Shown here in pieces: positions 1 to 12,540 of a stretch of 64,000 bases of DNA. Each line of letters begins with the position of its first letter. The first letter of the stretch is position 1. Position numbers and translations under genes: made by a program. Under the pieces are notes generated by a model that was not told the DNA's origin, searched no databases, and was given only the letters and a program-made list of their open reading frames with translations. Source of the stretch: Simmondsia chinensis. Lineage: Eukaryota; Streptophyta; Magnoliopsida; Caryophyllales; Simmondsiaceae. The stretch spans positions 11,648,320 to 11,712,319 of the forward strand of contig JAGTTD010000007.1 in assembly GCA_018398585.1 (NCBI GenBank). The letters run 5' to 3'.

Positions 1-433
1 GTTGGGAACAGCTTCTAAGGAGTTTCTTGAATTTGTCCTAACTCTTGCGAAATTGCTCTTGCTCCTTTTGTTCAAAACATTATTCTAGCTTTAGGGAAAT
101 GTTGGATATCATTCCAAGTGGTGATTTTACCCATGGTAAGGATTGAAACAACCTCTTAGCTATGTATTTTAATGAAAATGGAAAAAGATGTAGTCTAATA
201 GTATCAGTCGAGACACCTTGATAGTGGCAAGTTTCACAAATTTCAAGGAATGCATCAAGCTGCTCCTATGGGCTCTCTTTCGGCTTCCCATAGAAAGTGG
301 GAAGCATGTTGATGATCTCAAGCTTAAGCTCGAACTTGGCATTATCTACGGCGGGTAACATAACCCCGGCGGGTGCAACGTACGTTTGGGGAATGAAGTG
401 GTCTCCAATCATACACGGTGCAAAGTTAGCCAT
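1..433 (-). pseudogene. Ty3/gypsy (Athila-like) gag, 5' part, broken
   Basis: This is the N-terminal part of a retrotransposon capsid (gag) protein, cut off by the left edge of the window. I start it at the ATG at 433-431 because the residues after it (MANFAPCMIGDHFIPQ) fit Athila/Tat-type gag openings. The 18 residues upstream in the same frame are AT-rich leader. A conserved-looking stretch ending MLPTFYGKPKESP stops at an in-frame TAG (268-266). The same frame then continues with gag-like EQLDAFLEICE and RLHLFPFSLK before a second stop near position 75. A PBS and LTR lie just upstream on the minus strand, so this is the 5' end of an element whose body lies to the left. The stops show that the copy is dead. 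The Athila-type assignment rests on remembered gag and PBS features. Confidence 0.75.
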
Positions 434-619
434 AATGAAAAAAAAGAAATAAATTAAAATAAATAAATAATAAATGAACATAAACAAAAAAGGAAAAAAT
501 GAAACAGAAAAATAAAAAACAAATTTAAGTAGGTTTTTCTCTTTTCTTTTCTTTTTAAAAACAAAGAAAATAAAAATAGAAATAACTCATTAATTTTTAA
601 ATCAAATTAGCCTACTGAT

Positions 620-637
620 TCCCCGGCAATGGCGCCA
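620..637 (-). promoter_or_regulatory. Retrotransposon primer-binding site
   Basis: On the minus strand this reads TGGCGCCATTGCCGGGGA, six bases inside the LTR end. It differs by one base from the tRNA-derived PBS typical of plant Athila/Calypso gypsy elements. It fixes the strand (minus) and the inner boundary of the adjacent 5' LTR. Confidence 0.85.
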
Positions 638-643
638 AAAATT

Positions 644-2066
644 TGATGTATTTTAAAAGAGTGTTTTAAAACCGTCTGCTTGTAAGCATACGAGATTGTT
701 GTAGCTTAGTTGTGTATACGGGTCGTATTCACAGGAAATCAGTGTTAAGTCAGAACTAGTAATTAATGAGCTGTTAAAATCGGGTTTTTGTGTGGTTTGA
801 ATAATTTGTTTACTAAATTAACAAAACTAATGATAAACTAAAAGTGCCAATTCAATTCAGGTTAGTTTAGGGAGGGAATTCATGGTAGCTCGACATGTAT
901 CCTATCATTATATTTTATTTGGGATGACAATTTGAAGGATTTATGCGACATGCTCTAAGCCTAGGTTAATATATAAATTAGGGCTTAGGGTAATGAACTA
1001 GTCTAAGGAAATAACCTATCTTATCGCCCGAAGTGTAGCATAGGTTATCTTATTAGCACTGCTTAATTTATTTGTTACTCCTAATTCAATATTAATTGCA
1101 CAAAAGATTATGTTTAGGGTTGGGTGCACTCTGAACCCTAACCATGCGTGAAAACCTATTATGTTATGGTCTAGGTTACAAGCACAAGACTAATTGCCAA
1201 AAAGCTGGAGATCTAAACATGGCTACAAGCACACATTTAGAAACACTAGGCAATCATGAATAACTCCCCACAAGGGTGCGAATATAACACAACTAAATCA
1301 TCGTCAAAAGCATATTATAAACCTGAGATATGAGCAGCTACCCACCCTTCATCTTAAGCTAAGGACGCCTACACCTCTATGGGAGCTTTACAGATCATGA
1401 AATCCAAAAGAGAAAACAATCATGACTAAAACTAAGGATTCAAGGACTCCCTCAATTGACATTGACGTTGATCCTTGCTTTTGATCCTTCCAGCACTCTA
1501 ACAACCTACTCTTCGGCATTTGAGAACTCCTTCGATCTCATAGCAGCTTCGAGGAGGAGAGGAGGAGAGGGGACGCGTAGCAAAAGATGGGAAAATAGAT
1601 CTCCCCCTATTAATTTATATTTGCGGCATGGCCTACTAGTCACGCCACAGAAGCGGTGCCAATCGATTGGCTGGATTGGCTAGTCTGGCCAATCAATCGA
1701 CTTCAACATTGTGCCAGGCCGATTGATCGGCTCAGTTTCTTGATTTGATTGAAGGCCTCACTGTAAACAGGTGTCGGTACGAGGCCAGTATTTCATGTCG
1801 GTTGATCGTTTAGTTCCCGAAACATTTCAAGACCTTTTGGTTACCGAATCACGACCTGATTGGCCATTATTTTCCACATGTGGTTGGGTTTTTCAAAGTA
1901 ATCTTTAAATATGCCTAGATTATGCTTGACTTTGCTGTTTTTCCACGTTTGTTCACTCCGTTGTACTCCAAGCCGAAATGTACCTAGATCACTAAAAAAA
2001 AGTATGTGTAAAAACCGAATATTTCACAAAAATGAAGAATACAATAGGTAAATATAAGACACATCA
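644..2066 (-). repeat. 5' LTR of Athila-like gypsy element
   Basis: A 1423-bp LTR bounded on the plus strand by TGATGT (644) and ACATCA (2061-2066), a perfect 6-bp terminal inverted repeat that starts TG and ends CA. The PBS abuts its 644 side, so it is the 5' LTR of a minus-strand element. A second, diverged and truncated copy lies at 29141-about 30485. Around 1655-1735 it holds several CCAATCGATTGG-like and CCGATTGATCGG-like palindromic motifs. The other LTR of this element is outside the window. Confidence 0.85.
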
Positions 2067-2079
2067 GGTATAAATGATA

Positions 2080-2790
2080 ATTTCTCTTTGTCATGTGGAT
2101 AAAGATCATAAAATATTATATTGGTGTTTCTTAATAAATTGGGATCATTGAACTAGACCATTTGAATATTTTATTTCTTAATATCATAATTCAATAATTT
2201 ATATTATGTTATTAAGCAATAACTCTAGATCCTAAAAATATCTTGAACTCGTGCATATTGCATATATCACTTTGATTTACTCAAAAGTGAAGTTTCACAA
2301 AGTGACATATATTCTTTGTATGTTGGTTGGTAGCATAAAGTATAGCAGAAATGAATATTGAATAGGGAATCTATAATCTGTTCTTAAGATAGAGATGTCC
2401 CTTCGGGAGATTTGCAAGTGTTTGAAATTCGACGTCTTTGAGCAAAGTATTTTGAGTGAACGTCATTAAAATTTGATACGATAAAAAATATTTTTCATAT
2501 CTTAAAATTTTTGAAATGGGCAAATTAGGAACTTAAGGAAAAGCTGTAAAGAAAATATAGTGATAGTAGTACAAGATATTTTTCTTATAGATATCTAATA
2601 GAAGGGTAGATAGTTCATTAAATGGCAATATGAGAATTCTTAAACGTAATTAATTTTAGAATGGACCAATATTTATTTTGTGAAGACCCGAACTTTTAAG
2701 TTTGCAATATTAGTTCCTTTTATAGTTTTAAGCTTCTAGAATTATATTTATTGTAACGTCACCTTCACCTCTAATTATTTGTTATAGTAT
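2080..2790 (+). repeat. Truncated copia LTR fragment
   Basis: This stretch resembles the middle of the 8757 copia LTR in the same orientation. The shared block reads GGTAGCATAAAGT, then AATAGGGAATCTATAATCTG, then AGATGTCCCTTCGGGAGATT and GCAAGTGTTTGAA, and the LTR copies at 9312-9410 and 16530-16630 match it in order with many differences. Neither end of an LTR nor a PBS can be seen. I read it as a relic of a related family, abutting the gypsy LTR. Confidence 0.5.
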
Positions 2791-5076
2791 CCTTGACATA
2801 AATATTTCTAAGTAAATGTATAGTGTATTCGGGTGTAAGTGGAAGAAATTGAGTGTAACTGAAGCAAGTTGTGGATAAGTGTGTATAAATATGTACGCTT
2901 GTGGAGGTCATTTTTCCTTTTTATAAATATATAAAATGAGGTTGTTTTTCCTTGTAAAATAAGTTTGTGATCCATTGTTGTCTCGTTGGAACACAGCCTA
3001 GTGTTGGAGAACACTGGCGGCAACCATGTTATCTGGATTTGATTCCTAATAGGGACGTTGTTATTCCCCTTTATGGGGAATGAGAAATTTAAAGGGTATT
3101 CCAAGGCGTTATCAATCTAAGAAAAAATAGTGATCGGTCGTACTAGGTTTTTCTTTTTTTTCTTTTTTTTTCCTTTTGGTCAAACGTGTTTCATGAAAAA
3201 AGAACTTGAGCTGCATTTTCTTTTTGGGCTAGAATATAAAATTATCAAAACATCCCTTCCTAGTTGGCAAAATGTCAAATTGTATGCTGCTCTTGCTATT
3301 TTGAAAATTTTTAATTTTCACTCACTATTTTAGGAATTGTAAATTTTTCACATGCTATTTTTGTAACAAAATGTAAAATTGACTATTTTGAAAAATCACC
3401 CATGAAATGGGAAGGAACGAGGGAGCAGGGTATATTAGGGGCCAGTATGTATAATATTCTTGTACTTGGTCTGCCTAGCCTCAGACCCGCCCATATCTGC
3501 CTTGTGTCACCTATTTCAAATTGTATTTAATTAATTTAAAAACAACAAAAGATAATTAATCTATTAAATAATATATCATTATATGACTAGATGACAAAAT
3601 GCAATTTTACATAATTACACTCGAAAAGATATGGATAACTATTACCATTAGGTACACAAATGAAAGGGGCACAGGGCAAATAATGAATACCTGCAGGTAA
3701 CATGGGTTTATACCTGCCGAGGCAAGTATGGGTATGAGGGTATCCATATCATAGCCGTGTATCAATTTGGTTGACGAGTGTGGGTATGGAGAAGATATTC
3801 AAAGTATTCTCCTTGCTCTAATGCCATCCTGGGCGTTTACTAGGAAAATTTTATATATTTTAAAAAAAAATTTAAGCAACGAGTTAAAATGAGTCATGAG
3901 TCAAGGGGGGACCCAGTCAGGTGGGGCACTTGCTAGGGTCGAACTGAGGACTTGACTTGTTGCAATCACTAGACTCATATCTATCCTGTTGAAAAACAAA
4001 CACCTATCACTTATTCCAATTTTTTTTTTTTAATGAAGGAAAATGCCAATCCAATTACAAAAGACTTAGAAAGACATAGTGATTCATGATAGGTTAGCCA
4101 GCAAAATTAAATTTGAATATCTTCCTTGTTATTTTGCGAGGTTGAGCCTAATGTTGCCACCTAGTTTGCCGCCTTATTATCCCCACAAGGCATATAAAAT
4201 CCCACAAACTACGGTATCATGTCCTAGAAATTATAACTCAGTTTTCAAGAAAATATAAAAAAGAATTTAAAATAATACCAAAAAAATCATTACAAAGATG
4301 GGGTCCAAGTGAATGCAGAAGCCCACATGGATGCCACCATGGCACCCGCCAGGTTTTGGTGGATGCTACACAATAAATTGACCAAAGAAAAAGTGCTAAT
4401 ATAAAATCTCTTAGGAACGAGGCCAATATTTGAACAATCCCTAAACTTAAACCATGTTTTGGTACCGTGGTTAAATCCAAAGTAAATCACGTTTCCACGA
4501 CATGGTCTACATGCCATAGGTACTTTTAGGACCCTTTTTTATATACCAGATGTAAACTGTGGCTTGGGAACTCAGTTTACATTTGATAGATATTACTGGC
4601 AACTTTATTTTTTTAGAAATTTCTACAGTCCATAATTTTTTAATTTCTTTAGTGAACTATATTGTGAGAATGTGACTCACATTTAGTAAAACTGAGGTGT
4701 ACCTCAGTCATACACTTGTTATAAATGCGCCCTAAAACTCGAAACCTTCCTTTCTTCTCTTCATTTCTTTGTTCATCGTCGTTTGAACTCTGAAGCATGC
4801 CGGCGTCTCTCTCATAAAAACTACCTCCATTTTCAGTCCATTTCACACCATTGCCAGAGTTAGTTGACCATCACCAACTTTCTCACCAAAAAGTGACAAA
4901 TTTAGTAATTTAATATTTAGTAATTTAGTTGACTATCGCCAACTTTCTCGCCAACTTTCATAACTATGGCAATTTTAAGATTATTTAAATTTTACTTTTC
5001 TCTAGTTATACATAGACACACACATATATTTAGGGTCTATATTATAGTTAATTTTGTTTATTTTGATTTATACTTA
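2791..5076. other. Unassigned AT-rich spacer with repeat relics
   Basis: I find no supported gene here. At 3140-3175 there is a T-rich run. At 3690-3800 the sequence is rich in GGGTATGAGGGTAT / GGGTATGG words of the kind common in decayed plant DNA transposons. At 4860-4965 a short segment (GTTGACCATCACCAACTTTC) occurs twice about 70 bp apart. ORFs such as those at 4238-4517 are short and have no recognisable domain. Confidence 0.4.
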
Positions 5077-6316
5077 GGCATATTTGGTTTGACGTTAACA
5101 GGAGTTAATGGTTACAAGGGTAACCATTACACCCCTTTTAATTATGTTTGGTTTGCCATTAATATTTAATCCATGAAAATGTTTATCCCTAAATGGGGTT
5201 AAAATCCATAACAAGTGAAGGGGTAAAAACTTTTTCTACTTGTTTATTGGCTTTGGGAATTTGGATATTATAAGCTTTTATTTTTATATATTTAAAAAAT
5301 CATTTAAATATTTATTAAAATTATTTTTAATATTTTTAAAATATCTAATCTTAGAAAAATAATTTAAACTTCAAAATTATTTGAAATATATAAAAACTAT
5401 ATTTAAATATTATTATACTATCTATAAATTCATAGATATTCAATAGTTAAAAATATATAATAATATTTAAATATTAACAATATTAAAAATACTTTAAAAA
5501 TATTTTATATATTTACAAAAATATTTCAAAATTTAAAAATATATTAAATATTCAAAAATAAAATAGAATGCATGAGATATTTACTATGGCGATATTGGTG
5601 GTTAATGGAGGTTGGCGACAATAGCAGTGCCAGTGGGGATATGTCATTGACGTTGTAGTTGGGATTATCTAAATCTTTTTTAAAAATTGTTGATATTATT
5701 TTTTAGATATTTAAAGCATCATTAATTATATAAGGGTGATTTTATCTAGTATTTAAATAAATAGTTATATTTAAATTTAAAAAAATTAAAAATAATATGG
5801 GAAATGACTTAGTATATGAAAGATAAAAGAACTATATTACACTTAAACCAAACATAAAGAAAGATTCATAGGTTAATGTTACTCCTTTAAAAGTTGCAAC
5901 CAAACAAGGTGCAAGGAAATTTTTTTTTCATGGGGTAGTAGTTACACTCATTAACGATTGCACTCCTTCTGTGGTTTCAGATGCATATCCGAGGCACTCC
6001 TTCCTTCTCTGGCTAGCTTCTCAGAAGCGACTTTGGACTTGGGACCGACTTCTGTTCTCATGCTTCCTTGCTTCGACAATGGGGGTTTGAGGATTTGTTT
6101 CCTTAGTTTTTTCTTTGGTTGTATCCTGTATGAACTTTGTTGAACTACGTTTTGACGTTCTTTCATCTTTGTAGGCTTCGGCTGTGTCCTGGGATATGCC
6201 CCTTGTAGCTGTATTTCTATTTTTTTTCATCTATATATTTTGTTGACTTACCAAAAAAAAAAAAAAAAAGATTGCACCATTAAAGATTACCCCTTTTTAA
6301 CCCAAAATCAAACATA
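5077..6316. mobile_element. Non-autonomous TIR DNA transposon (copy 1)
   Basis: An AT-rich element starting GGCATATTTGGTTTGACG after a TTA trinucleotide. Its subterminal block is GGAGTTAATGGTTACAAGG followed by GTAACCATTAC. The right end (6285-6316) gives, on the opposite strand, ATGTTTGATTTTGGGTTAAA, an imperfect inverted repeat of the left end. No transposase is encoded. A second copy of the left about 800 bp lies at 11248-12042, which shows this is a mobile family. The TTTGGTT-type terminus and TTA context suggest PIF/Harbinger or Tourist-like affinity; this is inference. An L1 fragment is inserted near the right end. Confidence 0.6.
5966..6269 (+). mobile_element. 5'-truncated L1 LINE 3' end
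   Basis: The last about 300 bp of a plant L1-type LINE. It ends in TTGTTGACTTACC followed by a run of about 17 A, a 3' end seen in many plant L1 elements. It is flanked by GATTGCAC on both sides (about 5956-5963 and 6270-6277), a short target-site duplication inside the TIR element. Only 3' UTR and the extreme C-terminus remain. The ORFs on both strands here are not genes. Confidence 0.75.
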
Positions 6317-6469
6317 TTATATTATTTATATTTTAAATGTGTTAACATTCCTTCAATTTTATTTTTAATCTATATCAATTTAGTTTATTATTTTATTTAT
6401 CAGAATGTGGCTTATTTGACGAATACTATATCATGTCATTAGAAAGGAATTATTTAGAAAATCAGAGAG

Positions 6470-8011
6470 TATATCAATTATATTGATGGTTATAGTAGTG
6501 CGGTGTTTGTTGGGAAAGATATCAACTTTATTGAATTGATTTTTGTGTGACAATTGCAATATTCACCGAAATAGCATTCATTTGAAAGTGAAAACGCGAT
6601 GTTCTTTCTACACATGGACATCAGATAGTTGATCTTGTCAATGATAATTCATTGGCAGTTATGTTGGCATACATAGAGCTACATATGGAGCTCACAATGA
6701 ATTTCTATAGACAACTTGGCCGAAAAATCCAAAATTTTTTTTTTAATGAAATAGCCTACCGTCATTGCACTCAAATTATATGTACCTATGGCCTTATTCC
6801 GGTTTGTTGTCATCTATTAAATCTCAATCTCATTGGCAGAATATGATGTATTATCAAATGTCTTATATGGGGCATGAGGTTGGTCCCTATGAAACAAAAT
6901 CATGTGAGTGATGTTCATATTATTATTGTTCCAACTCTATCATTAGATTGTCCTAACAGTAGCTTAATTGCTTCTAATTCTAGAATGGGTTGAGTTGGCG
7001 TATCAAGCACTCATATTGGGCACAATTAGTGTTCATAGTGCAAGATGATTAATGTCACAATGTAATCCTATAATGTAATATGTAAAACAGGGTGATAATT
7101 ATGACAAAGTATTTGCTAGTGCTACTTATGATGATATTGAGTGGGAATATGGAACCAATAATGAAAATGACAAGCAAATTGAGGAGATTGAAAGTGAGCT
7201 TGAAATGACGATAGAGGTGAAGATCACATTAGTGTTTTTGCTCCAATCCTTGTATTTGCTTATATTGATGAAAATCCCTATGTTAGGAAAGATGTATTTA
7301 ATTTCCACTCCGATCCTGAGGCGAGTTTGCAGTTGGGCATCTTTTCATACAAAAGAGTTGCTAGAGGAGTGATAGTTAACAGAAGAAACCAAATTTATAT
7401 GATAACAGAGTTACAGCAAGATTTGTTAATGTTAAAATATAAAAGGGGAAGTCCTTGACTATGGTGGTTAAATGGGACAAGTGAAATGTCTGTAAGACTC
7501 TTACTTCACTGTTATAAAGTATGGAGGTTATCACACCTGTGAGTGATGTAATTAATTAAAATCATCGCTTAAGCTGCTCGTTCATTGTCTAACATGTGAA
7601 GGAACTTGTAAGAGCACAAGTGTCAATTTCTGCAAGTGCCATTGCTATCTCTTACCGTTCTCGATATATGCTTATATATAACAACTTAGTTGGCAAAACA
7701 AAGGGAAATCGATGAGATATTTGGCACATCCAAAGACTCATATGAAAAATCTCCCACTTCTTGAAAGCCATAAAGAGATTAAATCGTGGTACAAAAAGCG
7801 TCTTAAGAAATATTAGAACCGTAGACCCTTCTATCCATGCTTTTGACAAATTTTTTAATTTGTTTGGGGGTAGCTAGAAGGGTTTTGAATATTGTTGACA
7901 TGTCATCTCAATTGATATGATTAACACACATGGAAAATATACGGGGGCGTTGTTCCTTGTGTCTTCTAATGCCACTAGTCATGTGTTTCAATTGGCATTT
8001 GCCCTCGTAGA
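6470..8011 (+). pseudogene. MULE (Mutator-like) transposase, 5' half
   Basis: Remnant of a Mutator-like transposase on the plus strand, in several frames and with many stops. Near 6630-6720 the frame reading DLVNDNSLAVMLAYIELH resembles the N-terminal domain of plant MULE proteins. At 7110-7230 there is an acidic spacer (EENDKQIEEIES-like). At 7820-8003 the DDE core starts: FRPSIHAF, then VISIDMIN, THGKYTGALFLVSSN and FQLAFALVD. The Asp of IDMIN sits where the first catalytic Asp is expected. Translation breaks at 8004-8011, where a hAT element has inserted. The reading frame resumes at 22075 with GESNCIWSYF, which completes the usual ALVDGE motif. No MULE terminal repeats were found. Confidence 0.7.
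8004..8011 (+). repeat. hAT target-site duplication, left copy
   Basis: CTCGTAGA, matching CTTGTAGA at 22067-22074 with one mismatch. An 8-bp duplication is the hAT signature. It also restores the MULE reading frame across the insertion. Confidence 0.8.
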
Positions 8012-8756
8012 TAAAGGTGGCCAATGGGTCAATTCGGATCAACTCGTGATCCGACTCGCAGGTTGAAAAGGTACGGACGGGTCGACACGGTCAGACCTAT
8101 CTGTACCACAGGCCGGGTCGGGGAAGGGGAAAATCTCTGACCTGGTTCGTCTTGTGACACGGGTCAGGGATGGACTGGGTTGGGACGGGTCACCGGTCTA
8201 ACACGAGTTGGGATCTAGCGGTTCAGAGCTGGGTCAGGTCTAAAACGGGTATATCATGGGTCTAACTCTTTTTTTGGCATTTTTTTACTGTGTTTTGACA
8301 AATAAAAAATAAAAAAGTAAACACATAAATATAAAATATATATAAGCAAAATTATATTATTAATAAAACATAAAATACATAACATAACACTAGAATTTGT
8401 ACGGTCACTTCGGTTTCCTTAGTTCTCCGTCGTGACTTTGTCTCTTTAGTTTCCTTACTTATCCTTTGGTCTCTTTTGTTCTCGTTTGCTCTTAGTCTCA
8501 AGTTGAGAAGCTTTATGCATGTAGGAACTTGCATGCCCCGGTTCCCATACCACATTAGCAAAACAAAATGCTGGCCATACTCTCCCTAAGTGGACCATCT
8601 ACTAGAAGTGACTCACTTCATCGTAGGAATTAACTTTAGGAAGCATTTCGTTGTACTTCCAATCATGGGACCTATGTTAGATCTCAATACTAGTTGAGTT
8701 CTATATCTTATATTTTAATACAAGTTGGGTAATAAGAATATAGCCAAATATTATGC

Positions 8757-10670
8757 TATTAGGAATAGTGTCCTGAAATCTAGATTTATTTTGTAACATT
8801 ACTTTATTAATAAATAAAATTATAGTTCTATTCATTTTCTCGTTAATTTTGTGTAAGGAAGCATATATACTACATGTGATTTTCTTTTAAATATAGTCCA
8901 TGAGATGGACAGAGTCCTTAAATAACATTTTACTTGTTTGTTCTAAATGGATAATGAGATTAAGCCACAGTTAGAACAAATGATATTGAATGTTAGTTGA
9001 ATAATTCATGGTCGGTGATAAGTTTTGGCTACTTGTCTGTTAAAACCATGACTCGAAACTTTAGATGACTTAGTTATGTGGATGGTGATCCAAATGTGTT
9101 AGATTGGTGTGTTTAATAAGATTGACACACTAAATTGGATGATGTGAGTTGCTTGTTTCTAGACTATTATAGGAGATGAGTAATTCATGTTTTATTGTTT
9201 GAACGATGACTTTAAATCCTAAGTGTAGTATGAACTTGTGCATGGAACGTTAGTTGCTTTACTGTACTATAATTAAAGTCTAGACAAATGACTGGATTCC
9301 CATGTACATTGGGTAGCAGCATGAAGTGTGACAAGGATAAGGTATTCAATACAAAATCTACAGTCTCTTATGAGATACAGATATCCCCTTAGTTGATTCA
9401 CAAGTGTTTAAATGGTTCAGAATAAAAGTGTTACAAGTGTTTGATGTTTGAAATTTATACTGTGAATTTGTTCAAGTATAAATGAATAGTTATTATTAAT
9501 TTTTTATTTTTTTGTTATGGACATCTAGTAGAGAGTTATTATCATCAATACAATCTATTTGGGAAATATCGAATAAATGAATCAAGTATAGAGTGCAGTA
9601 GGATTTATTTACTGGAATTAAGTCCCACTAAATGGTAATTAAATTTTATCATGAGATAATAATTAATTTAGCCTATTTGGAGTTAGATTTAAATTGTCCA
9701 CAAGGTCCATGTGCAAACCTTTGTTTTTATTGCCATCGAAAAAATATCAAAAAATTCATGATATGAGTAAATTTAAATTTACTAAATATTAGTTATGAGA
9801 TGAATAAAAATTAAAAATTATAAAATAAAATAATTTTTTGAAAATTAAAATTTATAAGACAAATATTTACATGTGAAAAACAACAAAAAGGGCCGAAAAT
9901 CGCACAGGAGTCATGATCGATGTATAAGCTGACAGACACGTGTTGAGTGGTACTGGGAGGAGATCCGCGTGCATGCGCGTAGGCCAATAGTTGGCCGCCA
10001 TGCCATGTGGCACACAGATTAAATTAACAAATAGAGGTGGTTTGAACTGTGTGGGAAATGGTGCGTTTTGACTAATATTTAACTCAAACGCTGCATTTTG
10101 TTCAAACCTGCGCGTCCCACATCAAAAAATTGAAATTTTTTCACTCCGGTATCCTACTATAAAAAGGGGTATTGATTTTATGGTTTCGCATCCAATCAAT
10201 TTAAAATTAAGGGTTACTGAAGTGTTGACTTACGGTGACCTAATTAGAGAGAAAAATTTTCGTTGAAATTTTTTTTTCTACAGTTTAGTACTTTTCGGAG
10301 CCCACTCTCTGGGTGTTTCAAGATCATTGCGTAGAAGGCAGCAGGGTCTCAATTTTCTCTGCCTTCTCGGAGTTCTTTATCATTCTGGTTTTCTTATTTT
10401 GGAGCAATTCCAGGTATTTTTCTTTTACTTCTTATTTAAGTTTTTTGCTTTTTTATTTATTTACAGTTTTTCTATTATGCTAGTTATGGTTCATGTAATT
10501 ATTATGAATATATGAGAGTAGAGGCCTATAGATTTGAATTAGAAATTTAAATCTGTAGATTTAAAATTAGGAATTTTAAATCAAATTTAGGTTTAAAATT
10601 AAGAATTTTAAGCCCTTCCGTTGCCCTAGTTTAATAAACTAAGGGAAAATTTTTGAAATTCTTCCCAATA
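8757..10670 (+). repeat. 5' LTR of copia element
   Basis: A 1914-bp LTR. It starts TATTAGGAATAGTGTCCTGA; the partner at 15968 starts CGTTAGGAATAGTATCC, so the ancestral start was probably TGTTAGG. It ends at CTTCCCAATA, just before the PBS. The alignment to the 3' copy runs through 9650 (TAATTAATTTAGCC), 9720 (TTTTTATTGCCATC), the promoter-like TATAAAAAGGGGTATTGAT at 10159, and the T-rich 5' UTR that follows. The many differences between copies suggest an old insertion. Confidence 0.85.
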
Positions 10671-10672
10671 AT

Positions 10673-10685
10673 TTGTATCAGAACC
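10673..10685 (+). promoter_or_regulatory. Copia primer-binding site (initiator tRNA-Met type)
   Basis: TTGTATCAGAACC, two changes from the canonical plant copia PBS TGGTATCAGAGCC. It lies two bases after the 5' LTR and confirms plus-strand orientation. Confidence 0.8.
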
Positions 10686-12540
10686 ATCCTCTGATTACAT
10701 TTATAATATATATGAATAGGTACAATAAGATTAAAATAAATAGACTTGCGATTTAATAAAATAGCAATTTTACTAAGAAGGATAGATTGTTTAAATGATT
10801 AATGAATTAATAGTTAATTTAGATCGATAAATTTATTAATTTGAACACATGTTTTTCATATGATGAGATTGTGTGTTCTTAATCATGATTTACGATAAAA
10901 AAATTGATGTAACGAGATTAGATTCAATTACTATTTAAATTAAGAAATTCAAAATAAAATCAGTGATGACGTGTTGATGACTTGGCGCTGACATGGCGAT
11001 GATGTTGCATTTTTTTAAAAAAAAACTTTTTTTGGATGTGTAGACGTTAGTACTGCTTTATTAAATAATAATTAAAAAATTAATTTTTATTAATTAGTTT
11101 AATTTTAGAATGAGATTCTAAATTAGATTATGATATAATCTAAGTTGTAAGTCGGCACAATTTTAAATAAAAAATTAATTAATTAATTTTATTAATTAAT
11201 TTAATATTTAGAATGAGATTACAAAGGAGATTATGAGATAATCTAAAGGCATGTTTAGTATTGGGTTCATAGGGGTTAATGGTTACAAAGGTAACCACTG
11301 CATTCTTTTTAACTCTATTTGGCTTACTATTAACATTTAACCCATGACAAAAGTTTATTACCAAACAAGTTAAAACCATTGCACTACCCTCCCCCAGTGC
11401 AACATCCATAACATGGGAAAGGGTAAAACAAATTTCAACTGGTTTATTGTTTGGGAAATTTGGATATTATAAAAATATATTTTACATTTAAAAATGTTTA
11501 AATACTTAATAAAATATTCTAAATATTTTCAGAATATTTAATATTAGAAAATATTTTAAAAATTCATAAAATACTTGAAAAATATACAAAAAATTTTTAA
11601 TATTATTATAATATTTATATATTTATAAAACATTATAAATATAAAATGTAAACAATATGTATAAAAATTAAATAGTTAAAAATATATAATAATATTTAAA
11701 TATTAAAAATACTTAAAATCTAATTATTAGAAAAATATTTTTATATTTGCAAAAATATTTTATATATTTGCAAAAATATTTTAAATACTTAAAAAATATT
11801 TGAGGTTAAGAAATACATTAAATATTCAAAAACGTGAATAGAAAGCAGAAGAGATCTACTATGGATATTGTTGGTGGTGACTGAAGATCAGCAACAATAG
11901 GGATGTCGGTGGGTACAGGTCGTCGGCATTGTTATAGGGATTACCTGATTTTTTTTAAAAAATTTGAAATTATTTTTAAGCATTGTCAATTAAACAAGAG
12001 TGATTTTGTTCAGTGTTTTAATAAATAGTTATATTTAATTGTTTAAACCTCACGATCTTTATTACAGGTCAAGTAGGTAGTAGATTGGCAGAACTCCCCG
12101 AGGAGGGTGACGATTTGCAGGTTACAAGGCTAGACTTCTATTAGGATAAACCAAAGTGTAAAGAAGTGATGCGATCAAGCTGCCTTGGAGTATTACGTGT
12201 ATTTGTATAGAGGTCTAGGTAACGGTTTACACTTGACTAGCGTGATACATTAGCCTCCCCGTGGAGCTCTGTTGTGCTATGTTAGAGACTAAGGTAAAGT
12301 GGTGAGTTAATCATGTTTAGTAAGAGTTACAAGAAAACATGTTAACTGAGAATAGTTCTCGTCCAAACTAAGTTCGTACAACTCCGTTGCCGGGGAGTAA
12401 GGAGTGGTGTGTTTGGGTCATCATTGCATGCATGATACTTTAGTTTAGTTGATACCTAACTTATTGCATATGCTAAAATAAAAAATAGATACTACTGCAT
12501 TATACATGACTCATATTTGATAGTTACACAAATATTTGCA
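10686..12540 (+). other. Copia 5' untranslated leader with local duplication and nested TIR element
   Basis: Non-coding leader between PBS and gag. A segment around TTTAGAATGAGATT is duplicated in tandem at about 11085-11155 and 11190-11247. A TIR element lies at 11248-12042. The part at 12095-12300 (CTCCCCGAGGAGGGTGACG, then CTAGGTAACGGTTTACACTT) is related, in opposite orientation, to two blocks at 58590-58810 and 59050-59260. This links the element to the minus-strand copia at 54423. No gene is seen here. Confidence 0.6.
11248..12042. mobile_element. Non-autonomous TIR DNA transposon (copy 2, right end missing)
   Basis: Starts GGCATGTTTAGTATTGGG and continues with GGGGTTAATGGTTACAAAGG and GTAACCACTGC, matching copy 1 at 5077 throughout its left about 800 bp, including the AT-rich core and TGGGGATTACCTGA-like part. 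The match stops near 12042 at AATAGTTATATTTAATTG, so the right terminus seen in copy 1 is absent. It is nested in the copia leader. Confidence 0.6.
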
